Below are positions 16,495 through 25,587 of a stretch of DNA of 64,000 bases, in pieces. Numbering within the stretch: the first letter of the stretch is position 1; the number at the start of each line of letters is the position of its first letter. Made by a program: the position numbers and the translations under genes. The notes beneath the pieces were generated by a model that saw nothing but the letters and a program-made list of their open reading frames with translations, had not been told where the DNA came from and did not search any database. Location: positions 62,001-126,000 of the forward strand of contig NZ_JAMKMR010000006.1 in assembly GCF_023634645.1 (NCBI RefSeq). The letters are read 5' to 3'. Source of the stretch: Vibrio sinus (lineage in GTDB: Bacteria > Pseudomonadota > Gammaproteobacteria > Enterobacterales > Vibrionaceae).

Positions 16495-17997
16495 CTATTG
16501 GTATGTCTCGTTAAATATTTCAAATGGCAAGTGATGGCCTTTTTTCGATAAACCATCATGACACTGTGGTATGACCCCTGTTGCCGTAAAATATCCAATA
16601 ACGTTACCTTCTTCATCGACACCTTGACGCTTGAAGGTAAAGATCTCAGACATGGTAATGATTTCGCCTTCCATGCCGTTTATTTCAGATATACTGACCA
16701 TGCGTCGGCGACCATCTTCTTGTCTTTCCATTTGCACCACTAAGTGAATGGCTGATGCTATTTGAGAGCGAAGGTTTTTGGTGGAAATATTCCACCCTGC
16801 CATTGAGAACATATTCTCCACCCGGCTAAGAGCATCACGTGGTGTATTGGCGTGAATCGTCGCTAATGAGCCATCATGGCCCGTATTCATCGCCGCGAGC
16901 ATATCGACTGCTTCACTACCACGCACCTCACCAAGAACAATTCTGTCTGGCCTCATACGCAAGGAGTTTTTCACCAAGTCTCGCTGAGTGATCTCCCCCT
17001 TTCCTTCTAAGTTAGCGGGGCGTGTTTCTAAGCGGACTACGTGCGGCTGCTGCAATTGAAGCTCCGCGGAATCCTCTATCGTTATAATGCGATCATCACT
17101 GGGGATAAACCCTGAAAAAATGTTCAACGTGGTGGTTTTACCAGAGCCAGTACCTCCAGCTATTAATATGTTCAGCTCACCTTTTACGGCGGCTTCAACA
17201 AACTTGGCCATTTGCTCCGATAGAGAATTAAAGCCAAGTAGATTTTCCATATTGAGCTTTTCGACCGCAAACCGACGAATGGATACCGAGGCACCATCAA
17301 GTGCAAGTGGAGGAATAATGGCGTTCACACGTGAACCATCTGTAAGACGAGCATCAACCATTGGTGAAGCCTCATCGATACGCCGCCCAACTTGGCTGAC
17401 AATGCGGTCAATAATGTTTCTTAAGTGGCGGTCGTCTAAAAAGGTATAGGGGGTTCGCTCGAGCTTTCCTCGCCTTTCAACAAAGATACTTTTCGGGCCA
17501 TTGACCAATATATCCGACACTGTGGCATCATGAAGCAAGGGTTCTAAAGGCCCTAAGCCAAACACTTCATCTTCGATTTGACGTATAACACGCTTACGCC
17601 CTTCTGCGCTTAATGCCCGAGTTTGATCATCAGCCATCAACTGAACGATCGCTTCATGCAGATCTTTTTTCGCTTTATCTTTGTCTAGACTCGATAACAA
17701 TCCCAAATCCAACGTTTCTAATAGGCGTTGGTGATAGTAATGCTTGGTCTCTAATTCTTGCTCAATTTGTTTTTTTGCTTCATCCACCGCTCGCTCACGC
17801 TCTTGTGCTTCGCGTTGCTTTCTTTCCGCTACGGTTTCCCCTTCACGGGCTTCGGGTGGAGTTTCTGCCTGTTTTAGTTGCAGATCTTCATCCAAGTTAT
17901 GCTCGGTTTCGTTAATTTCAGTATGCCCGACTTCATGAGACGAAGAGGACGCCTGATCCTGAAAATCAGGATTTATATTCTTTCTTTTGAAAAACAT
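16495..17997 (-). CDS. tadA: Tad pilus secretion ATPase TadA/CpaF
   Basis: A 500-residue GspE/VirB11-superfamily ATPase. The N-terminal 90 residues are highly charged and likely coiled or disordered; the middle domain (about 110-260) contains FGLGPLEPLLHDATVSDILV; the Walker A motif GGTGSGKTT is at about 281-289; the Walker B region RIVLGEVRGSEA and the His-box GHDGSLATIHAN follow. TadA powers Flp pilus extension and, in some species, retraction. The charged N-terminal extension is longer than I would expect of a minimal CpaF but lies within family variation. It sits between tadZ and tadB. Confidence 0.95.
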   Translation of the reverse strand: MFFKRKNINPDFQDQASSSSHEVGHTEINETEHNLDEDLQLKQAETPPEAREGETVAERKQREAQERERAVDEAKKQIEQELETKHYYHQRLLETLDLGLLSSLDKDKAKKDLHEAIVQLMADDQTRALSAEGRKRVIRQIEDEVFGLGPLEPLLHDATVSDILVNGPKSIFVERRGKLERTPYTFLDDRHLRNIIDRIVSQVGRRIDEASPMVDARLTDGSRVNAIIPPLALDGASVSIRRFAVEKLNMENLLGFNSLSEQMAKFVEAAVKGELNILIAGGTGSGKTTTLNIFSGFIPSDDRIITIEDSAELQLQQPHVVRLETRPANLEGKGEITQRDLVKNSLRMRPDRIVLGEVRGSEAVDMLAAMNTGHDGSLATIHANTPRDALSRVENMFSMAGWNISTKNLRSQIASAIHLVVQMERQEDGRRRMVSISEINGMEGEIITMSEIFTFKRQGVDEEGNVIGYFTATGVIPQCHDGLSKKGHHLPFEIFNETYQ

Positions 17998-18013
17998 GGA
18001 TGCTCCCTACTAA

Positions 18014-19243
18014 TTAGGAAAACAGACGACTGATGAAACCCTGTTTTTTATCTGATTCTTCCTGTGGTAAAAGTGTAGTAGTAAATTCTTTTACCGCCTT
18101 CGCTATCGCGCTTTTTTTCTTAGTTTCGACAAACGGTCTGCCTAAATTTGCACTTTCAAAAGCCACTTTAAAGTCATTGGGAATGACATGTACCTGAACA
18201 CCAACTATCGTTCCTTCTATATCTTTAATTTTTATTGACTGACGCTTTTCATATCGATTAACCACAATCTCTAAGTTGTCTTTACCTATACCAAATTCCA
18301 ACGCCAGCACTTTCGCGATACGTGTAGAATTTCTAATCGCGACTAAATTTTGCTGGGTGATGAGAAACACTTTTTGTGCTGGGTTAATGATGGGAGAGAA
18401 CAATCGGTCAACCCCACGAGACATGTCGACAATAATGTAGTCGTAAACTTCTCTAAGCACGGGTAATAACTTACTAATATGATGCGCTTTTTCGTAATTT
18501 TCTTGGCTATTTTCATGCTGAAAGCCAAGAATGTGGAGCCCAGAGGAATGCTTGGTCACAATCGCGCCAAGTGAGACTTCATCCATGTCAGAGGCATTAG
18601 CAATGGCATCCGTTAAGGTATATTTTGAAGCCAGATTAAGGTAATCATCGATAACACCAAACTGTAGATCTAAATCCAGTAATAGTACTTTTTCTGGCAT
18701 AACTTTCGACAAAGACAAAGCAGTGTTCATTGCAATAGTCGATGCGCCAGCCCCGCCTTTTGAATTGACGAAGACATATAACTCGCCTAGATCTCGACTC
18801 GCTACCTTATCTTCTGCAACACTTTTTAACATTGGAATCAAATCACTGAAACCAATCTGATCCGAGACAAAATCAGCCGCGCCAATTCTCAAGGCAATTT
18901 TTAGCGCCCCGTTATCGCTTTCATTACCAAACACGATCAAGGAAGCTTCATGGCCTTCGTTGATGGGTCCTTCATACTGTTGAAGCTCAACGATTTTTTG
19001 CGCCCAATTGGGGCCTGTCTCGACAAAGATAAGATCGGGAGGATTAAACTGAGATAAATTAGAAACAACGAGACTGTGCAGAGATATAGTTTCAAACGTG
19101 ATGCTTTCACAATTCGACAGCTCATTCGATATATGAGTACGAAATTGATCGCTAGAATAGAATACCCATATACTCAAATTGGTTTTCAATCTGAGTGTAT
19201 TTTCTTCATTTCTTGAAAGTTTCACAGCCTCTCCCATGGCCAA
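18014..19243 (-). CDS. tadZ: Pilus localisation ATPase TadZ/CpaE
   Basis: A 409-residue protein with a receiver-like N-terminal domain (about 25-145) and a ParA/MinD-superfamily ATPase domain starting near residue 155 with the deviant Walker A KGGAGASTIAMN. The wording LLLDLDLQFGVIDDYLNL is also typical of CpaE/TadZ. These proteins place the Tad apparatus at the cell pole. It lies between a small lipoprotein gene and tadA. An in-frame Met four residues in makes the precise start slightly uncertain. Confidence 0.92.
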   Translation of the reverse strand: MAMGEAVKLSRNEENTLRLKTNLSIWVFYSSDQFRTHISNELSNCESITFETISLHSLVVSNLSQFNPPDLIFVETGPNWAQKIVELQQYEGPINEGHEASLIVFGNESDNGALKIALRIGAADFVSDQIGFSDLIPMLKSVAEDKVASRDLGELYVFVNSKGGAGASTIAMNTALSLSKVMPEKVLLLDLDLQFGVIDDYLNLASKYTLTDAIANASDMDEVSLGAIVTKHSSGLHILGFQHENSQENYEKAHHISKLLPVLREVYDYIIVDMSRGVDRLFSPIINPAQKVFLITQQNLVAIRNSTRIAKVLALEFGIGKDNLEIVVNRYEKRQSIKIKDIEGTIVGVQVHVIPNDFKVAFESANLGRPFVETKKKSAIAKAVKEFTTTLLPQEESDKKQGFISRLFS

Positions 19244-19287
19244 TCTCCTAACTGCTTATCCATGCATCCTTCCCCATTACTCCTTGT

Positions 19288-19548
19288 CTACTCAGAGACT
19301 CCCTCAACTACACGACTTTCTGTTCCCTGCAACGATACTTCTTCAATTCTAGTGTATATTTGGTACACATTCTCATGTCTTTCACCGTGACCTTCAGGAA
19401 TATAGCCAAGGTTTTCTTGAGCCGCTTCCGGATTATAAGTTTGCGCTTGAGCCAAGTTGGCTACCGTACTACCTAAAGGTGCAGGGTTAGACGAGCAACC
19501 GATTAAAAAAAAGCTTGAGAATACAACCATTAATAATATTCTGATCAT
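19288..19548 (-). CDS. Small lipoprotein in the tad operon
   Basis: An 86-residue protein with a lipoprotein signal peptide and lipobox LIGC (Cys 18), followed by a polar region without recognisable domain. It lies between the secretin gene rcpA and tadZ, where other Tad loci carry rcpB or another small outer-membrane accessory protein. I do not recognise the family. By position it is a candidate partner or stabiliser of the secretin, which is inference only. Confidence 0.7.
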   Translation of the reverse strand: MIRILLMVVFSSFFLIGCSSNPAPLGSTVANLAQAQTYNPEAAQENLGYIPEGHGERHENVYQIYTRIEEVSLQGTESRVVEGVSE

Positions 19549-19559
19549 ATTTACTATCC

Positions 19560-21047
19560 TTATAGGCTATGGCCAAATGTACCCTCGGTCCCACCGTCTG
19601 GGTATTCAATAAACTCAACCACTGAAGAGTCTTCCAATCCGTGAATTTTTTGCGAGTTCTCTGCAATATATGGACTGATGCCCAACATGTAGAATTGCAT
19701 ATCCGTAGGTTCGATAAATAAATCCGTCGGTAAAACAACCTTGTCTCTGTCGACGGTTTTCGCCAGTTTTGCCGTCACTAATATGACTAACTCTGTTTCA
19801 CCTTTGATGTACTCTGAGCTATTGAAAAGCTGCCCCAGAATAGGCACTTCTCCGAGTCCCGGAATTTTCCTTGCCGCATCTTTTACACTCTCGTTTAACA
19901 ATCCAGCGATACCGATGGTTTGTCCATCTGCCAGCTCAAGCGTTGACGAGGCGCTACGACGGGTTAATGGGTAAATGGTATAGTTTAAATCTGTGGTATA
20001 AGTGAGAGAGGTGGTGCTGGCAATCTCACTGACATCTACCGCCATTTCGAGATTGATGTTTTTATCACTCAATATGGTTGGAATAAAGGTAAGGCCCACC
20101 CCGTACTCTTTATACTCAATAGTAATACCATTTTCATCGGGTACTGGAATGGGGAATTCACCACCAGCGAGTAATTCCGCCTTAGTGCCACTCAACGCGG
20201 TTAAGTTTGGCTCTGCCAAAATTTTTGCTGAGCCATTTTCTTTGGCTATATCAATTGCGATAGACAGTTGATTTCTGCTATCAACAAAACCACCTAGAAT
20301 TCCGTAATCTTTATCGCTAATGGCTGGTGCAGTGAACGATGGCGTGATCCCAGATATTGAAGAAACCGTAGACGTGATACCACCGCCAGCATGAGTACCA
20401 TTGTTAAAGAAATTCAGATTCGCATCAAATTTTCTCAACAATGTTCGCTGAACTTCAGCTACCGTCACTTCTAGCATCACTTGCTGAGAGCCACCGATGG
20501 TCATCAAATTGATGATGCCGGACTTTTGTACATTCTCACTCAATGATTGCGTTGTTGCCCCTGCTGACGCTGCGCCGCCCACAGAGCTATCTTCAACAGA
20601 CTCACCAGCAGCATAGGTTTCTGCAACACGTAAAGCCACGTTCATTACCGCTTTACTCGTTACCATACCACTGAGAATTAGACGGTTTTGCGAGCTATGC
20701 ACCTCAATTTTTTCGTCAGGCAAAAATTCATACAGCTTAGCCTTTAGGCTGTTAAGGTCATGGGTCACTTCAATATCGATAGCCTCAATCAGCCGACCTC
20801 GATAATCCCAAGCCATTAAGTTGGTCGAACCTAATTTCTTGCCTATCAAAAATAACTCATTCGAGCGTAACATCACAAAGTCTAAAACTTCAGGATCACC
20901 CAATGAGACACGTTTTGCCTTCCCTGCTAAATTGACATGCGTAGATTTATGGTGGGGAACTTTAACGACTTTCCCTGTCTGTGTGGACGCCACTGCGTAA
21001 AAGCTACTCGTCAATAAGAGGCAAATGAAGATAGTTAATTGTTTCAT
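19560..21047 (-). CDS. rcpA: Tad pilus outer-membrane secretin RcpA/CpaC
   Basis: A 495-residue protein with a signal peptide (ends near AVAS, residue 21), a pilus-secretin N-terminal domain (about 25-100, with KRVSLGDPEVLDFV), a BON-like stretch (about 105-150), and the secretin domain (about 185-430) including LLAGGEFPIPVP and the terminal motif IPGLGEVPILGQLF. It forms the outer-membrane channel for the Flp pilus. It lies 8 bases after cpaB/rcpC. Confidence 0.94.
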   Translation of the reverse strand: MKQLTIFICLLLTSSFYAVASTQTGKVVKVPHHKSTHVNLAGKAKRVSLGDPEVLDFVMLRSNELFLIGKKLGSTNLMAWDYRGRLIEAIDIEVTHDLNSLKAKLYEFLPDEKIEVHSSQNRLILSGMVTSKAVMNVALRVAETYAAGESVEDSSVGGAASAGATTQSLSENVQKSGIINLMTIGGSQQVMLEVTVAEVQRTLLRKFDANLNFFNNGTHAGGGITSTVSSISGITPSFTAPAISDKDYGILGGFVDSRNQLSIAIDIAKENGSAKILAEPNLTALSGTKAELLAGGEFPIPVPDENGITIEYKEYGVGLTFIPTILSDKNINLEMAVDVSEIASTTSLTYTTDLNYTIYPLTRRSASSTLELADGQTIGIAGLLNESVKDAARKIPGLGEVPILGQLFNSSEYIKGETELVILVTAKLAKTVDRDKVVLPTDLFIEPTDMQFYMLGISPYIAENSQKIHGLEDSSVVEFIEYPDGGTEGTFGHSL

Positions 21048-21055
21048 CTTGCACC

Positions 21056-21802
21056 TCAGTTCTTCACTCGTATATTGGAAGCCTTCGTCCCTTTAATGAC
21101 CGTCACACTAGGAGCCACATATCTTTTCCTTGGTACTTCGTCAGGTTCATGAGGATTTCTAAGAGCCAATTGAATTTCGCCTTTGCTTTTCGCCGTTAGG
21201 AGCTTTTCTGCCTCCTTTGGTGACACTTCTAGGGTAACGGCTCGAACAATAATAGGTTTGTTTTCCTTCGTCTTAGCGGTTTGGTCAACAGCTAACACTT
21301 TGATATCTTTTAATACAGTGGATGTCGTCGCATAACGTTCGTTATATTTAATTGTACTGAGAATATCGACTTTATTGCCCGGTAATAGGAAACCAGCGAC
21401 ACCAATAACATCATTGACTCTAATGGTCACGGCTCGCTTATTTTCTTCAATTAACGAAGCTAATGTAGAGCCTTCCCCAGGCACAGTAACGCGCAAAGGG
21501 TGCAGGATCTCTCCACTGTAGATGACACTAGCCGCGACTTTTCCAACGGCTTCATCTGGAAGGCCAAACTGCTCTTCACTACGCCAATCTTTTTCTAAAA
21601 GTTTGGTGGTTAAGTGCTGCTCCTCAATAATCGTTCCTGCCGGAATTTCTTGAGCTGCAATTACGACTGGCTCCCTTTCAACCACTTCGACTTCTACTTG
21701 TGGTTGAACTTGCCTATCCATCCATTGTTTGGCAAAAAATACCGCTCCTAAACCAAATATAATGGACAGCAAGAATAGTAAAATGGCTTGATTTCTACTC
21801 AT
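21056..21802 (-). CDS. cpaB: Flp pilus assembly protein CpaB/RcpC
   Basis: A 248-residue protein with one N-terminal membrane helix and a SAF domain (VVIAAQEIPAGTIIEEQHL, about 47-110), followed by the RcpC/CpaB C-terminal region. It is thought to act in the periplasm with the secretin and possibly to bind peptidoglycan or glycan. Its ATG overlaps the stop of the upstream ATPase gene (ATGA), so translation is probably coupled. Confidence 0.93.
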   Translation of the reverse strand: MSRNQAILLFLLSIIFGLGAVFFAKQWMDRQVQPQVEVEVVEREPVVIAAQEIPAGTIIEEQHLTTKLLEKDWRSEEQFGLPDEAVGKVAASVIYSGEILHPLRVTVPGEGSTLASLIEENKRAVTIRVNDVIGVAGFLLPGNKVDILSTIKYNERYATTSTVLKDIKVLAVDQTAKTKENKPIIVRAVTLEVSPKEAEKLLTAKSKGEIQLALRNPHEPDEVPRKRYVAPSVTVIKGTKASNIRVKN

Positions 21803-23160
21803 CTTGCTCCTCCTCCTTTTCCATCAGCGGTGAAGTAAACCTCCCAGGCTCGAGAGACAATCTCGGGGGTAATCGTTGGAGCAGTTTCTTCAAACGCAAT
21901 AATATCCCGACTGATACCAATCATGTCCTTAGGTAGGCAGGGATAAAAACCAACACTGTGCTGACTATGTAAATTAAACAAAGTGTCAAAAACTGGCTCA
22001 GCAATGCTGAGCTGACGGCCACTGGCCACTTTTTCCCATAGGGCGCGATATTCATTTTCTTTTAATGGGTAAAACTGTATTTTGTATCCCAAGCGACGCA
22101 AAAAGGCGGGATCCGCGATAGACTCGGGGTCTAAGTTACTGGAAAATGCGAGAGTCAAAATAAACGGTATCGTCACTTGCTGACCATTAGGTAACGCGAG
22201 ATGGTCAAAGAAATATTCCATCGGAACGATCCAACGGTTGAGCAAGGTATCGACCGGCATAGGCTGACGGCCCAAATCATCAATGATAAAGATGCCGTTA
22301 TTGGCCATCATCTGCAGAGGTGCTATCCATACTCTATTATGCTCCGTATGATTCACCTCAAGCATATCCATCGTAAGCTCACCACCAACCTGAATACTCG
22401 GCCTTTCACACAATGCCCAGCGGCGGTCAAACTGCTCTTTAAATACAAAGCTGCTCTCATCTTCCGGACTATTTAAGCGCTTATGATGCTGAGGAGAAAA
22501 TACCTTGATGATATTACCCGCAGCGTAGACAGCATATGGGATATAAACCGATGTATTTAAAGAGTTAAGAATTCGTGTGGCGACAAAGGTTTTACCTGTA
22601 CCCGCATCTCCATATAAAAGTAACGCGCGACCTGAGTTGATCGCAGGTCCTATCACACCGATTAATCGCTCCGCGCCGTACACTTCTTGCAAGGCAAACG
22701 TCACATCATCTTTGGTCACCACTCGCGTTCTAACATCTTGAGCTTTGACCATGGTGTCATAGTCGGTGAGCGACACTGGAGCAGGCCCTAAGTATGCGTC
22801 TTTTGCAAACGCCATGTCCGCATCTTGCATGCCGGATTCTGACAAAGCATACCGAATACTTGCAGACCCTGAAGAAGAGCCTTGAGAAATGAACGAATCT
22901 GGTGCAGCTTGGAAGACCTCAACTTTTGATTTTTTACGTAAATCTCCCAGCATTTCCTCTATCAGGTGGCTATTGATGCCCATTGATTTCGTCAGTTGAA
23001 GGATGTCTGATTTGGGGTAGGCGGCAAGGTGTTTCAATAACAAGTTTTCTAACACAACTTTAGGCACACCTAAATCTGCAAAAGAAGTAGGTACTTTAGG
23101 TGCATCCGCTTGTGGTATTAACTCTTCTCTATGTAATCCGTCTTGATAGGCCGCTGTCAT
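21799..23160 (-). CDS. AAA+ ATPase of unknown role in the tad operon
   Basis: A 453-residue protein. An N-terminal part (about 25-110) looks like a winged-helix-type domain (LENLLLKHLAAYPKSDILQL), followed by an AAA+ core with Walker A GDAGTGKT (184-191), Walker B FIIDDLG (about 291-297), a sensor-like LAFSSN and a possible arginine finger in FLRRLGYK. It overlaps the start of cpaB by 4 bases and lies 14 bases after the prepilin peptidase gene, so it is a genuine operon member. It is not one of the canonical Tad ATPases (TadA, TadZ). A chaperone-like or regulatory role in pilus assembly is possible but unproven. Confidence 0.82.
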   Translation of the reverse strand: MTAAYQDGLHREELIPQADAPKVPTSFADLGVPKVVLENLLLKHLAAYPKSDILQLTKSMGINSHLIEEMLGDLRKKSKVEVFQAAPDSFISQGSSSGSASIRYALSESGMQDADMAFAKDAYLGPAPVSLTDYDTMVKAQDVRTRVVTKDDVTFALQEVYGAERLIGVIGPAINSGRALLLYGDAGTGKTFVATRILNSLNTSVYIPYAVYAAGNIIKVFSPQHHKRLNSPEDESSFVFKEQFDRRWALCERPSIQVGGELTMDMLEVNHTEHNRVWIAPLQMMANNGIFIIDDLGRQPMPVDTLLNRWIVPMEYFFDHLALPNGQQVTIPFILTLAFSSNLDPESIADPAFLRRLGYKIQFYPLKENEYRALWEKVASGRQLSIAEPVFDTLFNLHSQHSVGFYPCLPKDMIGISRDIIAFEETAPTITPEIVSRAWEVYFTADGKGGGAR

Positions 23161-23174
23161 AGAGACTCCTTGTC

Positions 23175-23693
23175 TTAAAAGTATTGATGCAATGCAAGCC
23201 CAATAACAACAATAGGGGCAAACGGCATCCTCAACTTGGTTTCCGAAGGTTCGGCAAAAAACCGGCTCTTTTTGTCCGCTCCCACTCCTGATAATAGTAA
23301 AGTGTATTTGCTCAGCAGCATTTTTGCCGACTTGGGTTGTTCGGCCAACCTAATCGCTGCGTAAAAAAGAGCAACAATCACCGTAGATACCGCTATCCAA
23401 TACGAAATAGCCAGCAACTGCCCCCAACCTGCGACAAAACCAACCACACCAAGCAATTTCACATCGCCTGGGGCCATTGCCCGGATAAGAAACAATATAA
23501 AGGCACATAAGAACATAATAAGCGCGCCCAAGGCCGCGTTCATCAATGATGATAGAGGGGTTAACGACAGCACTTTGTCAATAATTGCTAGAGCTAAAAT
23601 AATGCCTAACATGTAATTTGGTATTCGGTGCTCTCTGGCATCCGACACAGCGACTGTGATAAAACCCAACCAGATCAGATAGTAGGTAACCAT
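23175..23693 (-). CDS. tadV: Prepilin peptidase TadV/CpaA
   Basis: A 172-residue membrane protein of the short type IV prepilin peptidase family. The two catalytic aspartates are visible: D18 in SDAREHRIPN and D77 in APGDVKLLG. It cleaves the leader of the Flp prepilins and of TadE/TadF pseudopilins at the inner membrane. It has about five predicted membrane segments and no N-methylation domain. It lies 32 bases downstream of the proximal flp gene. Confidence 0.93.
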   Translation of the reverse strand: MVTYYLIWLGFITVAVSDAREHRIPNYMLGIILALAIIDKVLSLTPLSSLMNAALGALIMFLCAFILFLIRAMAPGDVKLLGVVGFVAGWGQLLAISYWIAVSTVIVALFYAAIRLAEQPKSAKMLLSKYTLLLSGVGADKKSRFFAEPSETKLRMPFAPIVVIGLALHQYF

Positions 23694-23725
23694 GTTAGAT
23701 TGCTACTTTTTTCTACGGAAAGTGA

Positions 23726-23887
23726 TTAGAACAGAGAGGCAAATTCTGTTGTAAGAATACCTGCATACCCGGCAAAGAATACCGCTAACCCGGCAACAAG
23801 TAAGCCAGCGCCTACAACGTATTCGACTGTTGTAAGACCTTCTTCTTCAGAAAAGAAAGCTGAAAGTTTTAATTTTAGTATGTTCAT
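23726..23887 (-). CDS. flp: Flp-family type IVc pilin (second in operon)
   Basis: A 53-codon gene. The protein starts MNILKLKLSAFFSEEEG, then the Flp signature LTTVEYVVGAGLL with the Glu-Tyr pair at +5 and +6 of the mature form if cleaved after Gly17, followed by a hydrophobic helix and a short tail ending in EFASLF. It has GGGGGAC plus GGA upstream of the ATG. It is probably a major or alternative pilin subunit, processed by the adjacent TadV. Confidence 0.92.
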   Translation of the reverse strand: MNILKLKLSAFFSEEEGLTTVEYVVGAGLLVAGLAVFFAGYAGILTTEFASLF

Positions 23888-24011
23888 TTTCCGTCCCCCA
23901 AAAAAATATGTTACTCATTCATTTCTAAAAGAGTTTTAAATATTAACTCTTGTTTAAAAATGAACCAGTAACATAATAGTAGACGGTTGGTACAATTTTG
24001 CTGTAAATTAA

Positions 24012-24176
24012 CTAAGAAAAAATACCAGTTAATTCGGTTTGAAGTGTCGTACCAAAGGCCGTAAATAAACCAGCTAGTCCAGTAACTAGTAGTCCAGCAC
24101 CCACAACATACTCAACTACTGTTAAACCTTCTTCGTCCTGAATAAATGCTCTAACATTATGCATAAATTTTTCCAT
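24012..24176 (-). CDS. flp: Flp-family type IVc pilin (first in operon)
   Basis: A 54-codon gene. The leader MEKFMHNVRAFIQDEEG is followed by LTVVEYVVGAGLLVTGLAG and a short tail ending LTGIFS. A strong ribosome binding site (AGGAAGGAG on the minus strand) precedes the ATG. It is a close paralogue of the second flp gene 124 bases downstream: both share EEGLT-VEYVVGAGLLV-GLA. As the first gene after the promoter it is likely the main pilin. Confidence 0.93.
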   Translation of the reverse strand: MEKFMHNVRAFIQDEEGLTVVEYVVGAGLLVTGLAGLFTAFGTTLQTELTGIFS

Positions 24177-24508
24177 TTTGTGTCTCCTTCCTTTATATAC
24201 GCAATTTCCATGAATTGCTTACCCTTTAATCTAGAGATTTAAACAAGTAAGAGTTAGGATTTTTTTAGCCACTTCTAGCACTTTCTTAACCTTGGTAACT
24301 TATTTTTAACAAAAGAGATCATGATGTACGGCAATATAATCAATGTAAATTTATATAATCAGTAAAATTTAAACTTAATATAACTATCAATAAGAGGCTG
24401 ATATAAATTGTTATTGTCGGGTTTTATATAAGAGAAAATATTCAAGGAAATACAAACTATGATACCGTCTCAATTTTAATACTTGACAACCCCTATCATG
24501 AGTCTTTA

Positions 24509-24524
24509 TGTGACATTTGTCACA
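24509..24524. promoter_or_regulatory. CRP site 1 upstream of the AraC-family gene
   Basis: TGTGACATTTGTCACA has perfect TGTGA and TCACA half sites with the 6-base spacer. Confidence 0.75.
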
Positions 24525-24537
24525 AAAAATTTCTTTA

Positions 24538-24553
24538 TGAGATTTACGTCACC
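24538..24553. promoter_or_regulatory. CRP-like site 2 upstream of the AraC-family gene
   Basis: TGAGATTTACGTCACC matches the CRP pattern with two changes, 29 bp centre to centre from site 1. With a -10 box near 24571-24579 its centre would be at roughly -38 to -41, close to the class II position. Confidence 0.5.
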
Positions 24554-24658
24554 CAAAGTTAGCACATTCTTATCCTAATGTGGGTGCTTGCACTTTAAGG
24601 TCTATCACCTAACCTAAATTGAGAGAACGCCTAATTAATGGAATAAAGGTCATGGTTT

Positions 24659-25399
24659 ATGGATGTCTTGCATACTGGTCATTGGATTGGAAAATCAATC
24701 TCTTATATACCAAGAGACACCTTAATTGTTTTTGAAAAATACTTCAAAATCATTGAAAGTGGTCATGATGTCTCAGTATTAAGTGAGCCTAATATTGATT
24801 TTTGTTTTTTCTTTCTAGATTCCAATCAAAATAACCCACTATTCTTAACATCGGTAAAAATATGCCAAAATTTAAATAAATCTTTGATAGTTATATACAA
24901 AAAAACAATAAGCCAAGAAATAAAAAGCCTCGATGTGGTAGTTGACAGCTTTAATATTGATGAGAACAACGCCGACACATGGGTAGAGCAACTTAGTAAA
25001 AACATTCACTACAATTTCACTTCACATCAAGAGGTTATAGAGATCCATAAAAAAGAGCCTCAATTGGCCAAAAATAATATAAGTAAAAACTTGCTTGAAA
25101 TATTAAGGTATATTGAGCTTAACCTATCAAAAACAATTAAAGAAGAAGACATCGCAGAATATTGCCATTACTCAGTCACTTATTTCTCAAAAGTATTTCA
25201 TAATGCAGTAGGAATGAGTTTTAGAGATTATCTAACAACGAAAAGAATTTCATTAGCAAAGCAATTACTTATTGATGACCGAAAATCAAAGATTGCCTTT
25301 ATTGCTTATCAATGTGGCTATAAGGATGTATCTTATTTTTCCCGCATCTTCAAAAAGAAGACTGGCGTGAGCCCTGGTTTGTTTCGCCAAATACACTAA
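24659..25399 (+). CDS. AraC-family transcriptional regulator
   Basis: A 246-residue protein whose last 100 residues form the AraC DNA-binding domain with two helix-turn-helix motifs (IKEEDIAEYCHYSVTYFSKV and IAFIAYQCGYKDVSYFSRIF, then KKTGVSPGLFR). The first 130 residues are not a recognised sugar-binding domain; they read like a degenerate receiver-like fold. The gene is unusually AT rich, suggesting acquisition or silencing. It is divergent from the flp-headed tad operon, so regulation of that operon is the simplest inference. AAAGG precedes the ATG. Confidence 0.9.
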   Translation: MDVLHTGHWIGKSISYIPRDTLIVFEKYFKIIESGHDVSVLSEPNIDFCFFFLDSNQNNPLFLTSVKICQNLNKSLIVIYKKTISQEIKSLDVVVDSFNIDENNADTWVEQLSKNIHYNFTSHQEVIEIHKKEPQLAKNNISKNLLEILRYIELNLSKTIKEEDIAEYCHYSVTYFSKVFHNAVGMSFRDYLTTKRISLAKQLLIDDRKSKIAFIAYQCGYKDVSYFSRIFKKKTGVSPGLFRQIH

Positions 25400-25587
25400 C
25401 AAGATCACTCTATTGCTTAAAGCTAGCTATCATTCCCTTTCCAGGTACAAATTCAACTGTTATTGTTAACTATGCATTAACATTTTACCTATCGAGCTAA
25501 CGTATGTCGGTCAACCCCTCTCACGCATTCACCAGTAAGCTTCGGTAAGGATTACGAATACTATTAGAGATTAAATGGAGTTAGAAC

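Larger units (their letters stand above)
24177..24658. promoter_or_regulatory. Divergent regulatory region between flp and the AraC-family gene
   Basis: The 482-base region is AT rich and must hold the promoters of the tad operon (leftwards) and of the AraC-family gene (rightwards). Apart from the two CRP-like sites listed separately, I see long A/T tracts and no clear -35/-10 pair. A TATCCT at 24571-24576 could be the -10 box of the regulator gene. The long A/T stretch at 24300-24480 would suit H-NS-type silencing. Confidence 0.5.
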
